Shown: positions 32,049-42,271 of the stretch, one piece after another
Layout of the letters: the number at the start of each line of letters is the position of its first letter
Position numbering within the stretch: the stretch's first letter is position 1
Assembly (NCBI GenBank): GCA_937941455.1
Contig: CALDHM010000002.1
Span: 1 to 64,000 of the forward strand
DNA: 64,000 bases
Reading direction: 5' to 3'
DNA from: an uncultured Pirellulaceae bacterium
Lineage (GTDB): Bacteria > Planctomycetota > Planctomycetia > Pirellulales > Pirellulaceae
Made by a program: the position numbers and the translations under genes
The notes under the pieces: generated by a model
What the model saw: the letters and a program-made list of their open reading frames with translations, nothing else
Told to the model about the DNA's origin: nothing
Databases searched by the model: none

Positions 32049-32366
32049 ATGTCGGAATCATCGAATCAACCCCATCAACGTCAAGTCGCCGTCGACGAAT
32101 CGAAGGCCGTCTGCTGCTATGCCAATTTCTGCCGCGTTACCGGATCGCCGGAAGAGTTGATCGTTGACTTCGGGTTGAACGCTCAGCCGATGGGAACCAA
32201 CGACAAGCCGATCGAGATCCAGCAACGGATCGTGCTGAACTTCTACACAGCCAAGCGTTTGCTCCACGCTCTGCACCTGGCCGTGCACCGCCACGAAGAA
32301 GTCTTTGGACAAATTGAAACCGATATCCAAAAGCGGGTGGTTAATCGCGGCCCCGCAACCTCCTGA
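32049..32366 (+). CDS. DUF3467 domain-containing protein
   Basis: YANFCRVTGSPEELIVDFGLNAQPMG...IEIQQRIVLNFYTAKRLLHALHLAVHRHEEVFG. Confidence 0.85.
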   Translation: MSESSNQPHQRQVAVDESKAVCCYANFCRVTGSPEELIVDFGLNAQPMGTNDKPIEIQQRIVLNFYTAKRLLHALHLAVHRHEEVFGQIETDIQKRVVNRGPATS

Positions 32367-32678
32367 TCGCGGAGGGCTGCCATCCTCGACTGGCGCGTCG
32401 GCGTCGGCGATCTGCGGACCAGTGGAAATTGCGGCGCGGACGTGGTAAGCTTAACTCACCGAGTTGACCTCTCTCCGTAGCAACCTTGCAAAACCTGAAG
32501 CGTCGGCGAGAGATGGGGGGAAGGCGATGCCTAGAATTCGTCCCCAAACTGTCCAGCCTCAGGGCTATTGCCGGCGGTTCTGGTGGCAGCTGGACGCTAA
32601 TGTGGTCCGGTCGACCCTTGTGGGGCAAGGCCTATTAAACAATTCCCCAAATTATCGAGCCATTGCTGTTGACCAGTT

Positions 32679-33857
32679 ATGCCCAAAAAGACGATTGCCG
32701 ATGTAGACGTGCGAGGCCGCAAGGTCTTGATTCGAGTCGACTTCAATGTTCCTCAAGATGACGAAGGGCGAATCACCGACGATCGCCGAATCGGTATGTC
32801 GTTGGCAACGATTCGCTCGGTACTCGATCGCGGCGGCAGCGCGATACTCATGAGCCATTTGGGGCGACCGGATGGAGCACCGGATCCTTTGTATTCGTTG
32901 GCTCCCGTCGCCCAACGTTTGAGTGAACTGCTGTCCAGGCCCGTAGCGTTCGCCACCGATACGGTGGGGCCATCGGCTCAGGCCGAGGTCGCGCGGCTTA
33001 AGCCTGGTGATGTGCTCTTGCTGGAAAACGTCCGCTTTAACCCGGGCGAAAAAAAAGGTGAGGAGAACTACGCGAAGACCCTGGCGAGCTTCGGAGATGT
33101 CTACTGCAATGACGCCTTCGGAACGTGCCATCGGAAGGACGGCTCGATGTATGCGGTCCCGCTGGCGATGGCCGGCAAGCCCCGTGTGGTGGGATTGTTG
33201 GTGGAAAAGGAGATCAAATATCTCAGCGATGTCGTTTCTCAACCGCAACGTCCGTTCCTCGCGATTGTGGGCGGAGCCAAGGTTTCCGACAAAATCAACG
33301 TTATCGACAACCTGCTGAAAAATTGCGATCAGGTTTTGATAGGTGGTGCGATGGCGTACACTTTTTCGCTGGCGCGAGGGGGCCGGGTCGGCAATAGCAA
33401 GGTCGAGCCCGACAAAGTCGATCTGGCACGCTCTCTCCTTGATAAGGGGGAGGGAAAATTGATTCTGCCGCTAGACGACCACTGCGGTGATCGCTTCGCA
33501 GCCGATTGCGAAAAACGGGTAGTGCCTGCCGGGCAAATCCCCGACGGTTTCATGGGACTAGACATCGGCCCAGCCACTGCGCAGCACTATGCTCAAATGA
33601 TCCATGCGGCTAAAACGGTCGTCTGGAACGGTCCGATGGGAGTTTTCGAAATGCCACCGTTCGACGCTGGGACGCGCGCGGTCGCTCAGGCGATTGCCGA
33701 TAGCCAGGCAATCAGCATCATCGGAGGGGGGGACAGCGCCGCGGCGATAGCGCAACTCGGATTCGAGGACAAAGTGACCCACGTCAGCACCGGTGGGGGG
33801 GCCAGTTTGGAGATGCTCGAAGGTAAAAATTTTCCTGCGGTCGACATCTTGGATTGA
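32679..33857 (+). CDS. pgk: Phosphoglycerate kinase
   Basis: [71 protein letters not shown]. Confidence 0.98.
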   Translation: MPKKTIADVDVRGRKVLIRVDFNVPQDDEGRITDDRRIGMSLATIRSVLDRGGSAILMSHLGRPDGAPDPLYSLAPVAQRLSELLSRPVAFATDTVGPSAQAEVARLKPGDVLLLENVRFNPGEKKGEENYAKTLASFGDVYCNDAFGTCHRKDGSMYAVPLAMAGKPRVVGLLVEKEIKYLSDVVSQPQRPFLAIVGGAKVSDKINVIDNLLKNCDQVLIGGAMAYTFSLARGGRVGNSKVEPDKVDLARSLLDKGEGKLILPLDDHCGDRFAADCEKRVVPAGQIPDGFMGLDIGPATAQHYAQMIHAAKTVVWNGPMGVFEMPPFDAGTRAVAQAIADSQAISIIGGGDSAAAIAQLGFEDKVTHVSTGGGASLEMLEGKNFPAVDILD

Positions 33858-34330
33858 TCGGTTGAAGCATCCGCCTCTGTAACGCACGCGGTTCCGTTCT
33901 CAAGAGCTATGCGGCAACCGAATCTGCGGCAACTCTCTTGACGCCACAACGCGGAAGATTCCCGAACTAATGGGCCGAATTGCCTAAAAAGACGGGGACC
34001 GCCTTAACGTTCGACAAAAGTGTCCAGTTCGAACACCTGTCTACCGACATGCCAGCAAACTTCAGAAAAAACGAGAAGAAACGCAATTTTTTCCCCCTTG
34101 AACCATAATTTGTGGGGATTATTCGGGTTCGGCAAGTCGACAACCGAAAAACAGCCAGTAAAAATTCGGATTCTCGCCGCGTCTTTCGTTGACTAACCCC
34201 GATTGCCATGTAAAGTGATTTCGTGGGGAAATCGCGGCGTCAAGCCCCCGTAACAAATTTTTTTTGCTCGCCAGGAACAGCGGTCGAGAGCTTGGGTTTC
34301 AAGCTCGCAAGCACAAAGGAATGCCTGTTT

Positions 34331-34537
34331 ATGTTGGTTCTTTCTCGTAAGAAAAACGAAAGCATCGTCATCAATGACGACATCACCATCGTGGTGGTCG
34401 AAATCCGTGGCGACAAAGTTAGACTAGGAGTCGAGGCGCCAAAAGAGGTCCCTGTGCATCGAAAAGAAGTCTATGATGCTATCAAAAAGTCGGGGAATCT
34501 CGATCACTTGACGCGGGAATCGGCGGGGGACGAATAG
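34331..34537 (+). CDS. csrA: Carbon storage regulator CsrA
   Basis: [55 protein letters not shown]. Confidence 0.97.
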   Translation: MLVLSRKKNESIVINDDITIVVVEIRGDKVRLGVEAPKEVPVHRKEVYDAIKKSGNLDHLTRESAGDE

Positions 34538-34831
34538 TCGTTGGCTGCACCCCTTTCGGCGACATTCGGTCGTTAGCTGCTTTGAAACCTTCATTTGTCG
34601 AAAAATCGCTCAATAGATGCTTTGGCGTTACATTCGGTCTTGCGTAAAATCTTGAGGCATTTCAGCAAAAATCGTCATGGATCGAGGGGTTTTGAGCCAC
34701 GCTGCCATGGCTGACCAGCATTTGCCTTCATTCCTCCGCCCAGCGTCAATGAGCTGCAAATGAATATCTCTGAACCCCGCTTGGCGGCAAATTGTCACCT
34801 TTAGGTTAGCTTCTGACCTTACTTTGACCGA

Positions 34832-34860
34832 TTGACGAAACTAGCTCCAACAAGTTATCG
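34832..34860 (+). promoter_or_regulatory. Putative sigma70-type promoter for tRNA-Glu
   Basis: TTGACG, 17-nt spacer, TTATCG, ending 19 nt before the tRNA 5' end; consensus inspection only. Confidence 0.4.
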
Positions 34861-34879
34861 TCTATCAATCAAATTAGAC

Positions 34880-34952
34880 GGCCCCTTCGTCTAGAGGCCT
34901 AGGACATCGCCCTTTCACGGCGGTAACACGGGTTCGAATCCCGTAGGGGTCA
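34880..34952 (+). tRNA. tRNA-Glu, anticodon TTC
   Basis: GGCCCCT/AGGGGTC acceptor stem, CTTTCAC anticodon loop, GGTTCGAATCC T-arm; near-identical layout to bacterial tRNA-Glu. CCA not encoded. Confidence 0.95.
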
Positions 34953-34977
34953 TCGCGGGAGGGGGTAGTAAACCCCC

Positions 34978-35477
34978 TCAACCATCTATTCCCGACATGT
35001 TGGGGTTTCTCTCAAACCGTGTGGGTGCTGCTAAAACCAGTTTTGTTACTGATAATGGGACCAGTAAGGAGACGAAATTGGGGGGGGCGCTGATTGCCTC
35101 CTGCCAGTGAGTAGCGGTGACTTGCAGGTAGTGACGCTCCGCACTAGAGTTGAACGGCCCAGCTAAGCATTAATGACATGGGACGGGAATTGTTCCTGCA
35201 ACTCCGTTCGCCGCGACGCTCGCAGGTTGTTGAATGGCTGGGTACAACGCTCGACGCCAGCCCGCGACAGAATCCGCTCAAATTGCGTCCGCGGATTCTC
35301 GGCCCCTCGATCACGCTCGATCACATAGACCGCGTCATCGGAAGCCAATTCGAACGCCTCGGACAGGACCGTCCGCACCTCGGGGAACAGGGGGCAGAAC
35401 CGAAGGCCGGTTTTCGGTGAATCGATCCTGATCCGTCCAGCGTCCCAATCGATATTGGACCACTGCAGCCCCAGCAC
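34978..35477 (-). pseudogene. Remnant of a tyrosine recombinase/phage integrase C-terminal catalytic domain
   Basis: VLGLQWSNIDWDAGRIRIDSPKTGLRFCPLFPEV...NNLRASRRTELQEQFPSHVINA*LGRST, then in a shifted frame SAERHYLQVTATHWQEA. N-terminal half missing. Confidence 0.85.
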
Positions 35478-35708
35478 TGTTGGAAAAGTCCATTCTTTTC
35501 ATAGCGCCAAAGCGTGGAATATTCTAGGTATCCACCTCCCGGCAACGGTAGCTAGACTAATCTACTTTCAGCCAACATGGTTTGGCAGAATCGATCCAAA
35601 CTGTTACTGTCCGTTTAAGTAAAGTCCAGCCCCTGCTTGCATGGGCGGCAAATGATGATTCGATCAGCCGAAGTTATCGATGGTTGATATCAGCCAACCG
35701 GAGGAAGT

Positions 35709-36497
35709 GTGAAACTTTTCGACACGCACGCGCATTTGTATGACCCTAGTTTGGCTAATCAATTGGATCAGGTTCTGGAGCGCGCGTCGCGAGTCGGAGT
35801 GTTCGATATCTGTTGCATTGGGACCGATTTGGAGACGAGCCGACGTTCGATCGAGTTGGCGAAAAGTTACTCAGGAATCCACGGGGTAGCGGTCCACGCC
35901 GTGGTCGGATTTCAACCAAACCATTGTCACGGACTGGGCGAGGCGGATTGGGGAGCCTTGATCGAACTCGTCGACGAGCCGTGCGTCGTCGGTGTAGGAG
36001 AAACAGGGCTCGACCGCTATTGGAAAGACTGCCCGTTCGATGAGCAGTGGCATTGGTTCGAGCGGCATTGGTACTTGGCCAAGGCTGAAGACTTGCCCCT
36101 GATCATTCATATGCGGGATTGCGAACAAGACATCGTCGATTTTTTGACATCGCATCGGCAAGACTGGCCAGTACGGGGCATCATGCATTCGTTCACGGGA
36201 GGATGGAACACGGCGGCCACGGCGCTCGATGCGGGTCTGCATATTAGTTTCGCTGGCATTTTGACGTTCAAAACGTCTGACGATTTGCGGTGGGTTGCCC
36301 GCAGAATTCCTACCGAAAGACTGCTGGTCGAAACCGACTCCCCCTACCTTTCGCCGGAACCTCTGCGTGGTCGCCGTCCGAATGAACCTGGCCGAGTGGT
36401 TCATACGCTGCGCTCTTTGGCTGAGACACGGCAGGTAGCCGAGAACGAGCTTGCCGAGCGAACGACCGCCAACGCCAAAGAATTGTTTCGTGTCTAG
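35709..36497 (+). CDS. TatD family hydrolase
   Basis: LFDTHAHLYDPS, VVGVGETGLDRYW, LPLIIHMRDCEQDIV, LLVETDSPYLSPEPLRGRRPNEP. Confidence 0.95.
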   Translation: MKLFDTHAHLYDPSLANQLDQVLERASRVGVFDICCIGTDLETSRRSIELAKSYSGIHGVAVHAVVGFQPNHCHGLGEADWGALIELVDEPCVVGVGETGLDRYWKDCPFDEQWHWFERHWYLAKAEDLPLIIHMRDCEQDIVDFLTSHRQDWPVRGIMHSFTGGWNTAATALDAGLHISFAGILTFKTSDDLRWVARRIPTERLLVETDSPYLSPEPLRGRRPNEPGRVVHTLRSLAETRQVAENELAERTTANAKELFRV

Positions 36498-36678
36498 TGC
36501 TGGGATGAATCTGGAGTTGAGGGTCGACCGTTTTGAACAAGCTGCGCTTGGTCTTGCAGTAGCAGATTACGCCTGATCGCAAATTTCACGAACCAAAACT
36601 TTTTTGGCGATGGAGTATTGCGAAGCGATTGGGGCGCAACGACGCCGCGAGTCGGCGTGCTTACCGTTTCGAGGCGTA

Positions 36679-37632
36679 TCACACCAGCCCGAAGGCCACA
36701 TCCATTTCGCCGGCGATCCGCGCCAATTCCGCTTGATTTCCGCCGCTTACCTCGGCTGCTGCCCAGCCGTAGAAATTGATTTCTTTCAGGGCCTTGCGCA
36801 CGTCCGCGTAGTCGATATCCCCTTCGGAGATGCGTGTGAACCGATTTTCGACGCGCGAGAAGCCTTTGATATCCAGCTTGTACACTCGACGGCCGAGTTG
36901 GCGAATCCAGTCTCCCATGCTGCCATATTTCCAATGGTTGCCGATATCGAATTGCATGCCGACCCATGGGGAGTTCAGAGCATCGACAAACCGCACGTAC
37001 TGGTCGGCCGATTGCTGATGGTCTCCTTGGTGGTCGTACATGAAATGGTTCCAGACGTTTTCGATGACGATTTGCACCCCGTAGCGAGCGGCCAAGGGCA
37101 CCGACAACGCGATATTGTCGAGCGCCCGTTGCCAACATTCCTCGGGCGAGCCATCTCGGCCGTGGCCGGCGACAAGAAGTACGCTGTGCCCCCCCACCGC
37201 ATGAGTGTCGCGAATGGCTTGCTCCAGCGATTCCTGCGCGCGTTTGCGGACCTCGGGATCCGGGTCGGTATGGCGGATTTGCCAATGCGTCGAATTCACG
37301 GTGCCATCGACCGGCAGACTGCTGGCGGCAATCGCCATGCGGGTCGCCTCAACGTCCATCCCCGGGGCGTCCATTTCAATGCCGTCAAAGCCGGCAGCCT
37401 TTACCGCCCTGAATTTATCCGTCAGCGATCCCTCGACTTGCACCATGCCGATTTTGAGAGTTTTCCAGATTCTTCCCTGGAGTCCGACGTCGCTGTCCTG
37501 ATGCGGGATGTTTTTTCTACGGAACTCGACTGCCTCAGCGGGAAGGGGCAACGCGCTGCCGATGGCACCCGCGGCCGCGAGCGTTGCCGTGGTAGCCAAA
37601 AAATGACGACGATCCGAAATAGTGGAACGCAT
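36679..37632 (-). CDS. Sugar phosphate isomerase/epimerase-like TIM-barrel protein with Tat-type signal
   Basis: SDRRHFLATTATLAAAGAIGSALPLPAEA; GIEMDAPG, QIVIENVWNH, GMQFDIGNH, DIKGFSR. Confidence 0.88.
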   Translation of the reverse strand: MRSTISDRRHFLATTATLAAAGAIGSALPLPAEAVEFRRKNIPHQDSDVGLQGRIWKTLKIGMVQVEGSLTDKFRAVKAAGFDGIEMDAPGMDVEATRMAIAASSLPVDGTVNSTHWQIRHTDPDPEVRKRAQESLEQAIRDTHAVGGHSVLLVAGHGRDGSPEECWQRALDNIALSVPLAARYGVQIVIENVWNHFMYDHQGDHQQSADQYVRFVDALNSPWVGMQFDIGNHWKYGSMGDWIRQLGRRVYKLDIKGFSRVENRFTRISEGDIDYADVRKALKEINFYGWAAAEVSGGNQAELARIAGEMDVAFGLV

Positions 37633-37720
37633 GGTGGTGAATCTCCCGAATTCGTGAATAAAGACCGGTTTAGATTCTAACCGATCGCTGAGGTCGTTTT
37701 TGAAGTCAACCGCCCACGAT

Positions 37721-38781
37721 TTATCGCAGGGGGAGATAGATGTCTGTAACGAGTCGATCCTCTGGGGTATCCGCGGGGGAATTTCGATAAATCTCGATCG
37801 TGCCGATGCGGCGTTGCTTTAGTCGGCTATATCGTGCCGCTTGATTGGCCACGCTTCAAGCATTTCCGAGGTGCCGATAGCTGCCCAAATGCTCGACCTG
37901 CAAGGCGAATCCCGCGGGCATTTTCCAGACCTTCAATTCGGCGCTGCTGGGAACGGGTCTCATCGTCTAAGGCGTAACCGGGCGATGTAATCGAAAACGT
38001 CTTGAATTACGCGGAAGCGGGTGTACACCGTCATCGGGGGACCCACCCGCGGAAGCCGATGCGTCTCGAAGACCTTGCACGTTTGCTCTAACGTTTTTTC
38101 GATACTCGAACCAATGTCATCGACCGAACAGGATCCGGTAATTCCCGCCACACGGATCGATCCAATTTGTTCAGTTCCCATCAATTTGACCATGGAGGGA
38201 ATGGTACCTGTTTCAATCCAATCCTTGAGCATGGCTAGGCCACGGCCGTAGTCCATCCCGATGAAGGTCTTAAGCATTGGTGTCAACCAAAATATGAACC
38301 AGGGCAAATGTCCTTGCAAACTCCAGGTAACCTCTGTCTCGTTACCATGCGGTTGGAAATGAAAGGCAACCTGGCAATTCGATTTCATCGGCTTGGAAAA
38401 TCGCAATTCGTCTTCGATTTCCTTCCCAGGATCAATTCGACGATGCTCGATTTCCCCGGCACCGACCAAATCGCCATCCCAGGAATAGACGGAGCCTACC
38501 AGCCCCGGGGTCTGCCGCACTCGGACTTTGGCGGTCGGTTCGGCGATCAGCCACGGAGACCAGGTCGTCCAAGTATTGAAATCCACCACGGTCTCGAAAA
38601 CCCGATCGATGGGCGCAGAAATTCGTTGGCTGCGTGCCACGGCGTACGTTGGTATGCTCCACCTCCCGGGAAACAGTAAAAGAGAGTTCGGATGAGTTGT
38701 AGGGTCGAAGCTATGCCGGGTGCAAAGCCGTGATTCGCCAAAGCTCTTACATTCGTGCCACCTTGGGTGAGGGGACTGCAT
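37721..38781 (-). pseudogene. SRPBCC-GyrI-like fusion gene interrupted by a frameshift and an in-frame TGA
   Basis: The SRPBCC part (APIDRVFETVVDFNTWTTWSPW...) terminates at 37960. The next frame (37963 downwards) encodes MRPVPSSAELKVWKMPAGFALQVEHLGSYRHLGNA*SVANQAARYSRLKQRRIGTIEIYRNSPADTPEDRLVTDIYLPLR*, with TGA at 37856-37858. Confidence 0.75.
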
Positions 38782-38873
38782 CGCCCGGCCAAGGTCAAAG
38801 GTTTATCGGGGATAATGGTGGGAATCTGAGCTAATTTCGATTCCTTTGTTCGATTCGAAGCCCAAAATACTGG

Positions 38874-40628
38874 TCAAATGTCAAGCATAGTCAAAGACGG
38901 AGCGATTTGTTCGATCTGGCGCGCCATAAACCGGGTGACTTGGGCGGTTTCTTTGAAATTCATCGCTGACTTGACGATTTGCTCTGCTTCGCCGATCGAG
39001 ACTTGCCCAGCAATTTGTTTGATGGTGGGGACGAATGCTGGGCTCATGCTGAACCGACGCAGTCCCAAGCCCAGGAGTAGTAGGAAGGTTTTAGGCTGTC
39101 CGGCCATCTCTCCGCAGACGGTAATCGGCTTCCGTGCTTCATTGCACGCTGCAATCACTTGGGCCATCACCCGCAGCACGGCTGGCGATAGCGGTTGGCA
39201 CAGATAACTGACCTTGGGGTTGTCCCGGTCGGCTGCCATCAGGTATTGGATCAAGTCGTTCGAACCGACCGATACGAAATCGACCTGACTGAGCATCGCT
39301 TCGATCATGATCGCAGCGGCTGGAACCTCCAGCATCATGCCGACCGGTATCTCGCGAGTCCTGATTTTGCGAGCAGCGAGTTCCTTGTGAGCCTTGCGGA
39401 CCATTGCGCGGAGCTTTTTGATCTCTTCGAACGTCGTCACCATCGGGAACATGATTCGCACGTTACCTTTGGGGAATTCCGCGGCGGCGCGGAGGATAGC
39501 CCGTAATTGCGTGTTGAAAAACTCGGGATGAGAGAACGAGATGCGGATACTGCGCCACCCCATGAAGGGATTGGCCTCATGGTAGTCCTTGCCGAGATAG
39601 GACAGCGCCTTGTCGCCGCCGATATCGAGCGTGCGGATGGTGACGTGATTGTGCGGGCTATGCTCGATGATCTGGCAATACGCCTCGAACTGTTCGGTTT
39701 CATCGGGGACATCCTGGTGCGTCAGGTAGAGATACTCGGTGCGGAACAAGCCCACTCCGGTGGCTCCCATCGCCGCAGCCGCCTTGGCATCAGCTACGCC
39801 ATTGATGTTGGCATGCAAGTGCAACGGTGTGCCGCAAGCGGTAACGGCGGGTTGTTCCCGGTTTTCAGCTAACTTACCCTTCAAATCCACGAACTCGCGT
39901 TCGAGTTTACGAAAGGCGGAGAGCGTTTCGGGAGGCGGATTGATTTGGACATGGCCGTCCCGGCCATCGACCACGATCGTGTCGCCGGTTTTGACGCTGC
40001 GCATGATCCCTTTGATCCCCGCGACGGCTGGGATTCCTCGACTGCGGGCGATGATCGCGGCGTGGCCGGTTTGACTGCCGACTTGGGTGACGATCCCAGC
40101 GACATCGATATTTCCCAGAGCGACGGCTTGTGAAGGGAGCAGGTCATTGGTCACGACGATCAGAGGACCTTTGAGGTTAGGCAATTCGGATTGATTGGCA
40201 CTGACCAGATGCCCGCACAGGCGAATGATCACGTCTCGAACATCGTTCAAGCGTTCTTTGAGATATTCGTCTTGAGTCCGGGCGAACAATTCGGTGTACT
40301 CACCGAGCAGGCGATGGAGCGCGGCGTCGGCGGCCATACGATCATCGCATATCCACGCACGAATCTTGTTGGTGAAGGCCGGATCGCGGAGAATCTGCTG
40401 GTGAATCGCGAAGATCGAGGCCTCCTCGCGGCCGACCTGCGATTCGACTTTTTTCTCGAGGGTACGCAGTTCGGCTCCCGCGCGGTCGCGAGCCGTTTCG
40501 TAGCTGGCCAACTCCGCAGTGATCTCCGAATCTTCCAGCCGTTTGGTTTCGGGATTCACGAAGATATCGTGGATCACATAGGCGGTGCCAATGGCGACTC
40601 CAGGAGCGACGGCAATACCTCGACGCAT
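38874..40628 (-). CDS. ptsI: Phosphoenolpyruvate--protein phosphotransferase (PTS enzyme I)
   Basis: RGIAVAPGVAIGTAYV, GSQTGHAAIIARSRGIPAVAG, GVGLFRTEYLYL, FVSVGSNDLIQYLMAADRDN, TVCGEMAG; ATG at 40628. Confidence 0.96.
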   Translation of the reverse strand: MRRGIAVAPGVAIGTAYVIHDIFVNPETKRLEDSEITAELASYETARDRAGAELRTLEKKVESQVGREEASIFAIHQQILRDPAFTNKIRAWICDDRMAADAALHRLLGEYTELFARTQDEYLKERLNDVRDVIIRLCGHLVSANQSELPNLKGPLIVVTNDLLPSQAVALGNIDVAGIVTQVGSQTGHAAIIARSRGIPAVAGIKGIMRSVKTGDTIVVDGRDGHVQINPPPETLSAFRKLEREFVDLKGKLAENREQPAVTACGTPLHLHANINGVADAKAAAAMGATGVGLFRTEYLYLTHQDVPDETEQFEAYCQIIEHSPHNHVTIRTLDIGGDKALSYLGKDYHEANPFMGWRSIRISFSHPEFFNTQLRAILRAAAEFPKGNVRIMFPMVTTFEEIKKLRAMVRKAHKELAARKIRTREIPVGMMLEVPAAAIMIEAMLSQVDFVSVGSNDLIQYLMAADRDNPKVSYLCQPLSPAVLRVMAQVIAACNEARKPITVCGEMAGQPKTFLLLLGLGLRRFSMSPAFVPTIKQIAGQVSIGEAEQIVKSAMNFKETAQVTRFMARQIEQIAPSLTMLDI

Positions 40629-40876
40629 GGCGAATCTTCTTGGACAAACCGTAGAACTTGATCCCCGGGGCAATTTGCCGCTAAACTACCATGATTTTTC
40701 AGATAATCAAACCGAGATCGCCCCCGCTGGGCGAATCGTAGGGAATGACGCGGGGAAATTCCGGGGCAAGACCGCCCGGGCGGAGCACGTTTCACTTGCA
40801 CCTGCCCCCCGTTTGGTGTACATTACGGAGCCTGGATTTTCGAAGAATTTGCACGACTTATAGCCCAACTCTAGCC

Positions 40877-41098
40877 ATGACGATCGACAAAAGCCTGAAA
40901 GTAAAAGCCGGTACCAGCAAGGTGCGCAATGTCTGGAGCCGTTCCGAGCGACTTGCCAAATTGATCGAAGAAGATCGCTGGAAGGAAGGGGACTCGCTCC
41001 TCGGATCCCCTAAGGTCCGTATCCCCAAGATTTCGATGAAAAAGAAAAAGAAGGTAAAGACGGAAGAAGAGTCAAAAGATACCAAGAAGAAAAAGTAA
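40877..41098 (+). CDS. Small basic lysine-rich protein, PVC-superphylum type
   Basis: MTIDKSLKVKAGTSKVRNVWSRSERLAKLIEEDRWKEGDSLLGSPKVRIPKISMKKKKKVKTEEESKDTKKKK. Confidence 0.85.
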   Translation: MTIDKSLKVKAGTSKVRNVWSRSERLAKLIEEDRWKEGDSLLGSPKVRIPKISMKKKKKVKTEEESKDTKKKK

Positions 41099-41142
41099 CC
41101 CGCTGCGGCGCGCCTCCAAAGCCTATCGTTCACTCCAACAAC

Positions 41143-41170
41143 AACCGCGTTCCGGCAACGCGGTTTTTTT
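41143..41170 (+). terminator. Rho-independent terminator after the small basic protein gene
   Basis: AACCGCGTT-CCGGC-AACGCGGTTTTTTT; perfect 9-bp stem plus T-tract. Confidence 0.92.
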
Positions 41171-41234
41171 GTGGATCGCTTGCATCGTCAGGCGATGGAA
41201 CAGCATCTCATCACTTTTCTAGCAGACGACTTCG

Positions 41235-42236
41235 ATGCTGGCAGCCTATTTCGAAAAAACGGGTCCGCCGGACGTGCTCCAGGTCGGGCACCTTCCCGAT
41301 CCGACAGTCGCTGACGATGATGTCTTGATCGCCGGGCGTTATGCGGCCGTCAATCCGATCGACTGCTACCTGCGTAGTGGTTCGGTTCCGGCAAACCTGC
41401 CCCGGCCCTATGTGCCGGGAAGCGACTTGGCCGGCGTGGTTGTCGCGGTCGGGCCGAAGGTACACGATCTGGCCGTTGGCGACCGCGTCTGGACCACCCT
41501 GCAGGGCTTCGCCGGCCGACAAGGGACGATGTGTCAACGTTTCGCTTGTCCGCGTTCCGAAGTCTATCGGCTTCCTGAGTGCGTGGAATTTCGAACGGCT
41601 GCTGCCGTGGGCCTTGTTGGCATGACAGCATTCATTGGGCTGGTCGAGAAGGCTCGTTTGGCAACGAATGAGCGCTTGGTCATCCGCGGAGGATCGGGAG
41701 CGGTCGGGCTCGCCGCGATTCAAATCGCCAAAATTCTCGGGGCCCAAGTCGTAGCCAGCGCGGGCTCTCCGGAAAAAGCCCTGGCTTGCCGACAGGCGGG
41801 GGCTGATCACGTCATCGACTATCACGCAGCCCCTTGGTTCGAGACAATTCGCGAAATTTTCCCGGATGGAGTCGACGTGGTTTGGGACGCCACTCGCAGC
41901 CCTGATCTTGTCGGAGCGTGCCAGATTCTACGATTCTGCGGTCGCGTCGTGTTGATGGCCGGACGAGAGGCTCAAGCGATTCTCCCGGTTGGACCGTTCT
42001 ACACCAAGGAACAACAGATCCTGGGCCTCATGGCTCCACTGGCATCACCGGAATCGAAGGATCGTGGGGCGATCGCTCTCAGCCGCTGGATGGAACGCGA
42101 AAGCCTGCGATTGCCCATCGCCGCTGAATTCCCCTTAGATCAAATCGCCGCCGCACATCGCCTGCAAGAGTCCGCGACGATCGAAGGGTCCGCCACGATC
42201 GTCGGCAAGATCGTGGTTTGTCTGCCTGATGGCTAA
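41235..42236 (+). CDS. NADPH:quinone reductase / zinc-independent alcohol dehydrogenase family (MDR)
   Basis: VPGSDLAGVVVAVGPKVHDLAVGDRVW, LVIRGGSGAVGLAAIQIAKILGAQVVASAGSPEK, GADHVIDYH. Confidence 0.92.
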   Translation: MLAAYFEKTGPPDVLQVGHLPDPTVADDDVLIAGRYAAVNPIDCYLRSGSVPANLPRPYVPGSDLAGVVVAVGPKVHDLAVGDRVWTTLQGFAGRQGTMCQRFACPRSEVYRLPECVEFRTAAAVGLVGMTAFIGLVEKARLATNERLVIRGGSGAVGLAAIQIAKILGAQVVASAGSPEKALACRQAGADHVIDYHAAPWFETIREIFPDGVDVVWDATRSPDLVGACQILRFCGRVVLMAGREAQAILPVGPFYTKEQQILGLMAPLASPESKDRGAIALSRWMERESLRLPIAAEFPLDQIAAAHRLQESATIEGSATIVGKIVVCLPDG

Positions 42237-42271
42237 TTTGCCGGAGATGGTTCTTCGAGAAAGATAAACCC

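Noticed and set aside
34959-34979. GAGGGGG-TAGTAAA-CCCCCTC hairpin just after tRNA-Glu as a terminator
   Set aside because: Good 7-bp stem, but no U-tract follows; it could be a processing or termination aid but is not called.
34953-35709. Search for a duplicated tRNA-Glu 3' end (attR-like direct repeat) around the integrase remnant
   Set aside because: No second copy of GGTTCGAATCCCGTAGGGGTC was seen nearby, so no att pair or element boundary is claimed.
36604-37680. 358-aa plus-strand ORF antisense to the TIM-barrel gene
   Set aside because: The minus-strand product has a Tat-type signal and isomerase/epimerase motifs; the plus frame is a shadow.
37856-37858. Selenocysteine reading of the TGA in the GyrI-like segment
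   Set aside because: The TGA sits at an expected Trp, and the gene also has a frameshift, so decay explains it better.
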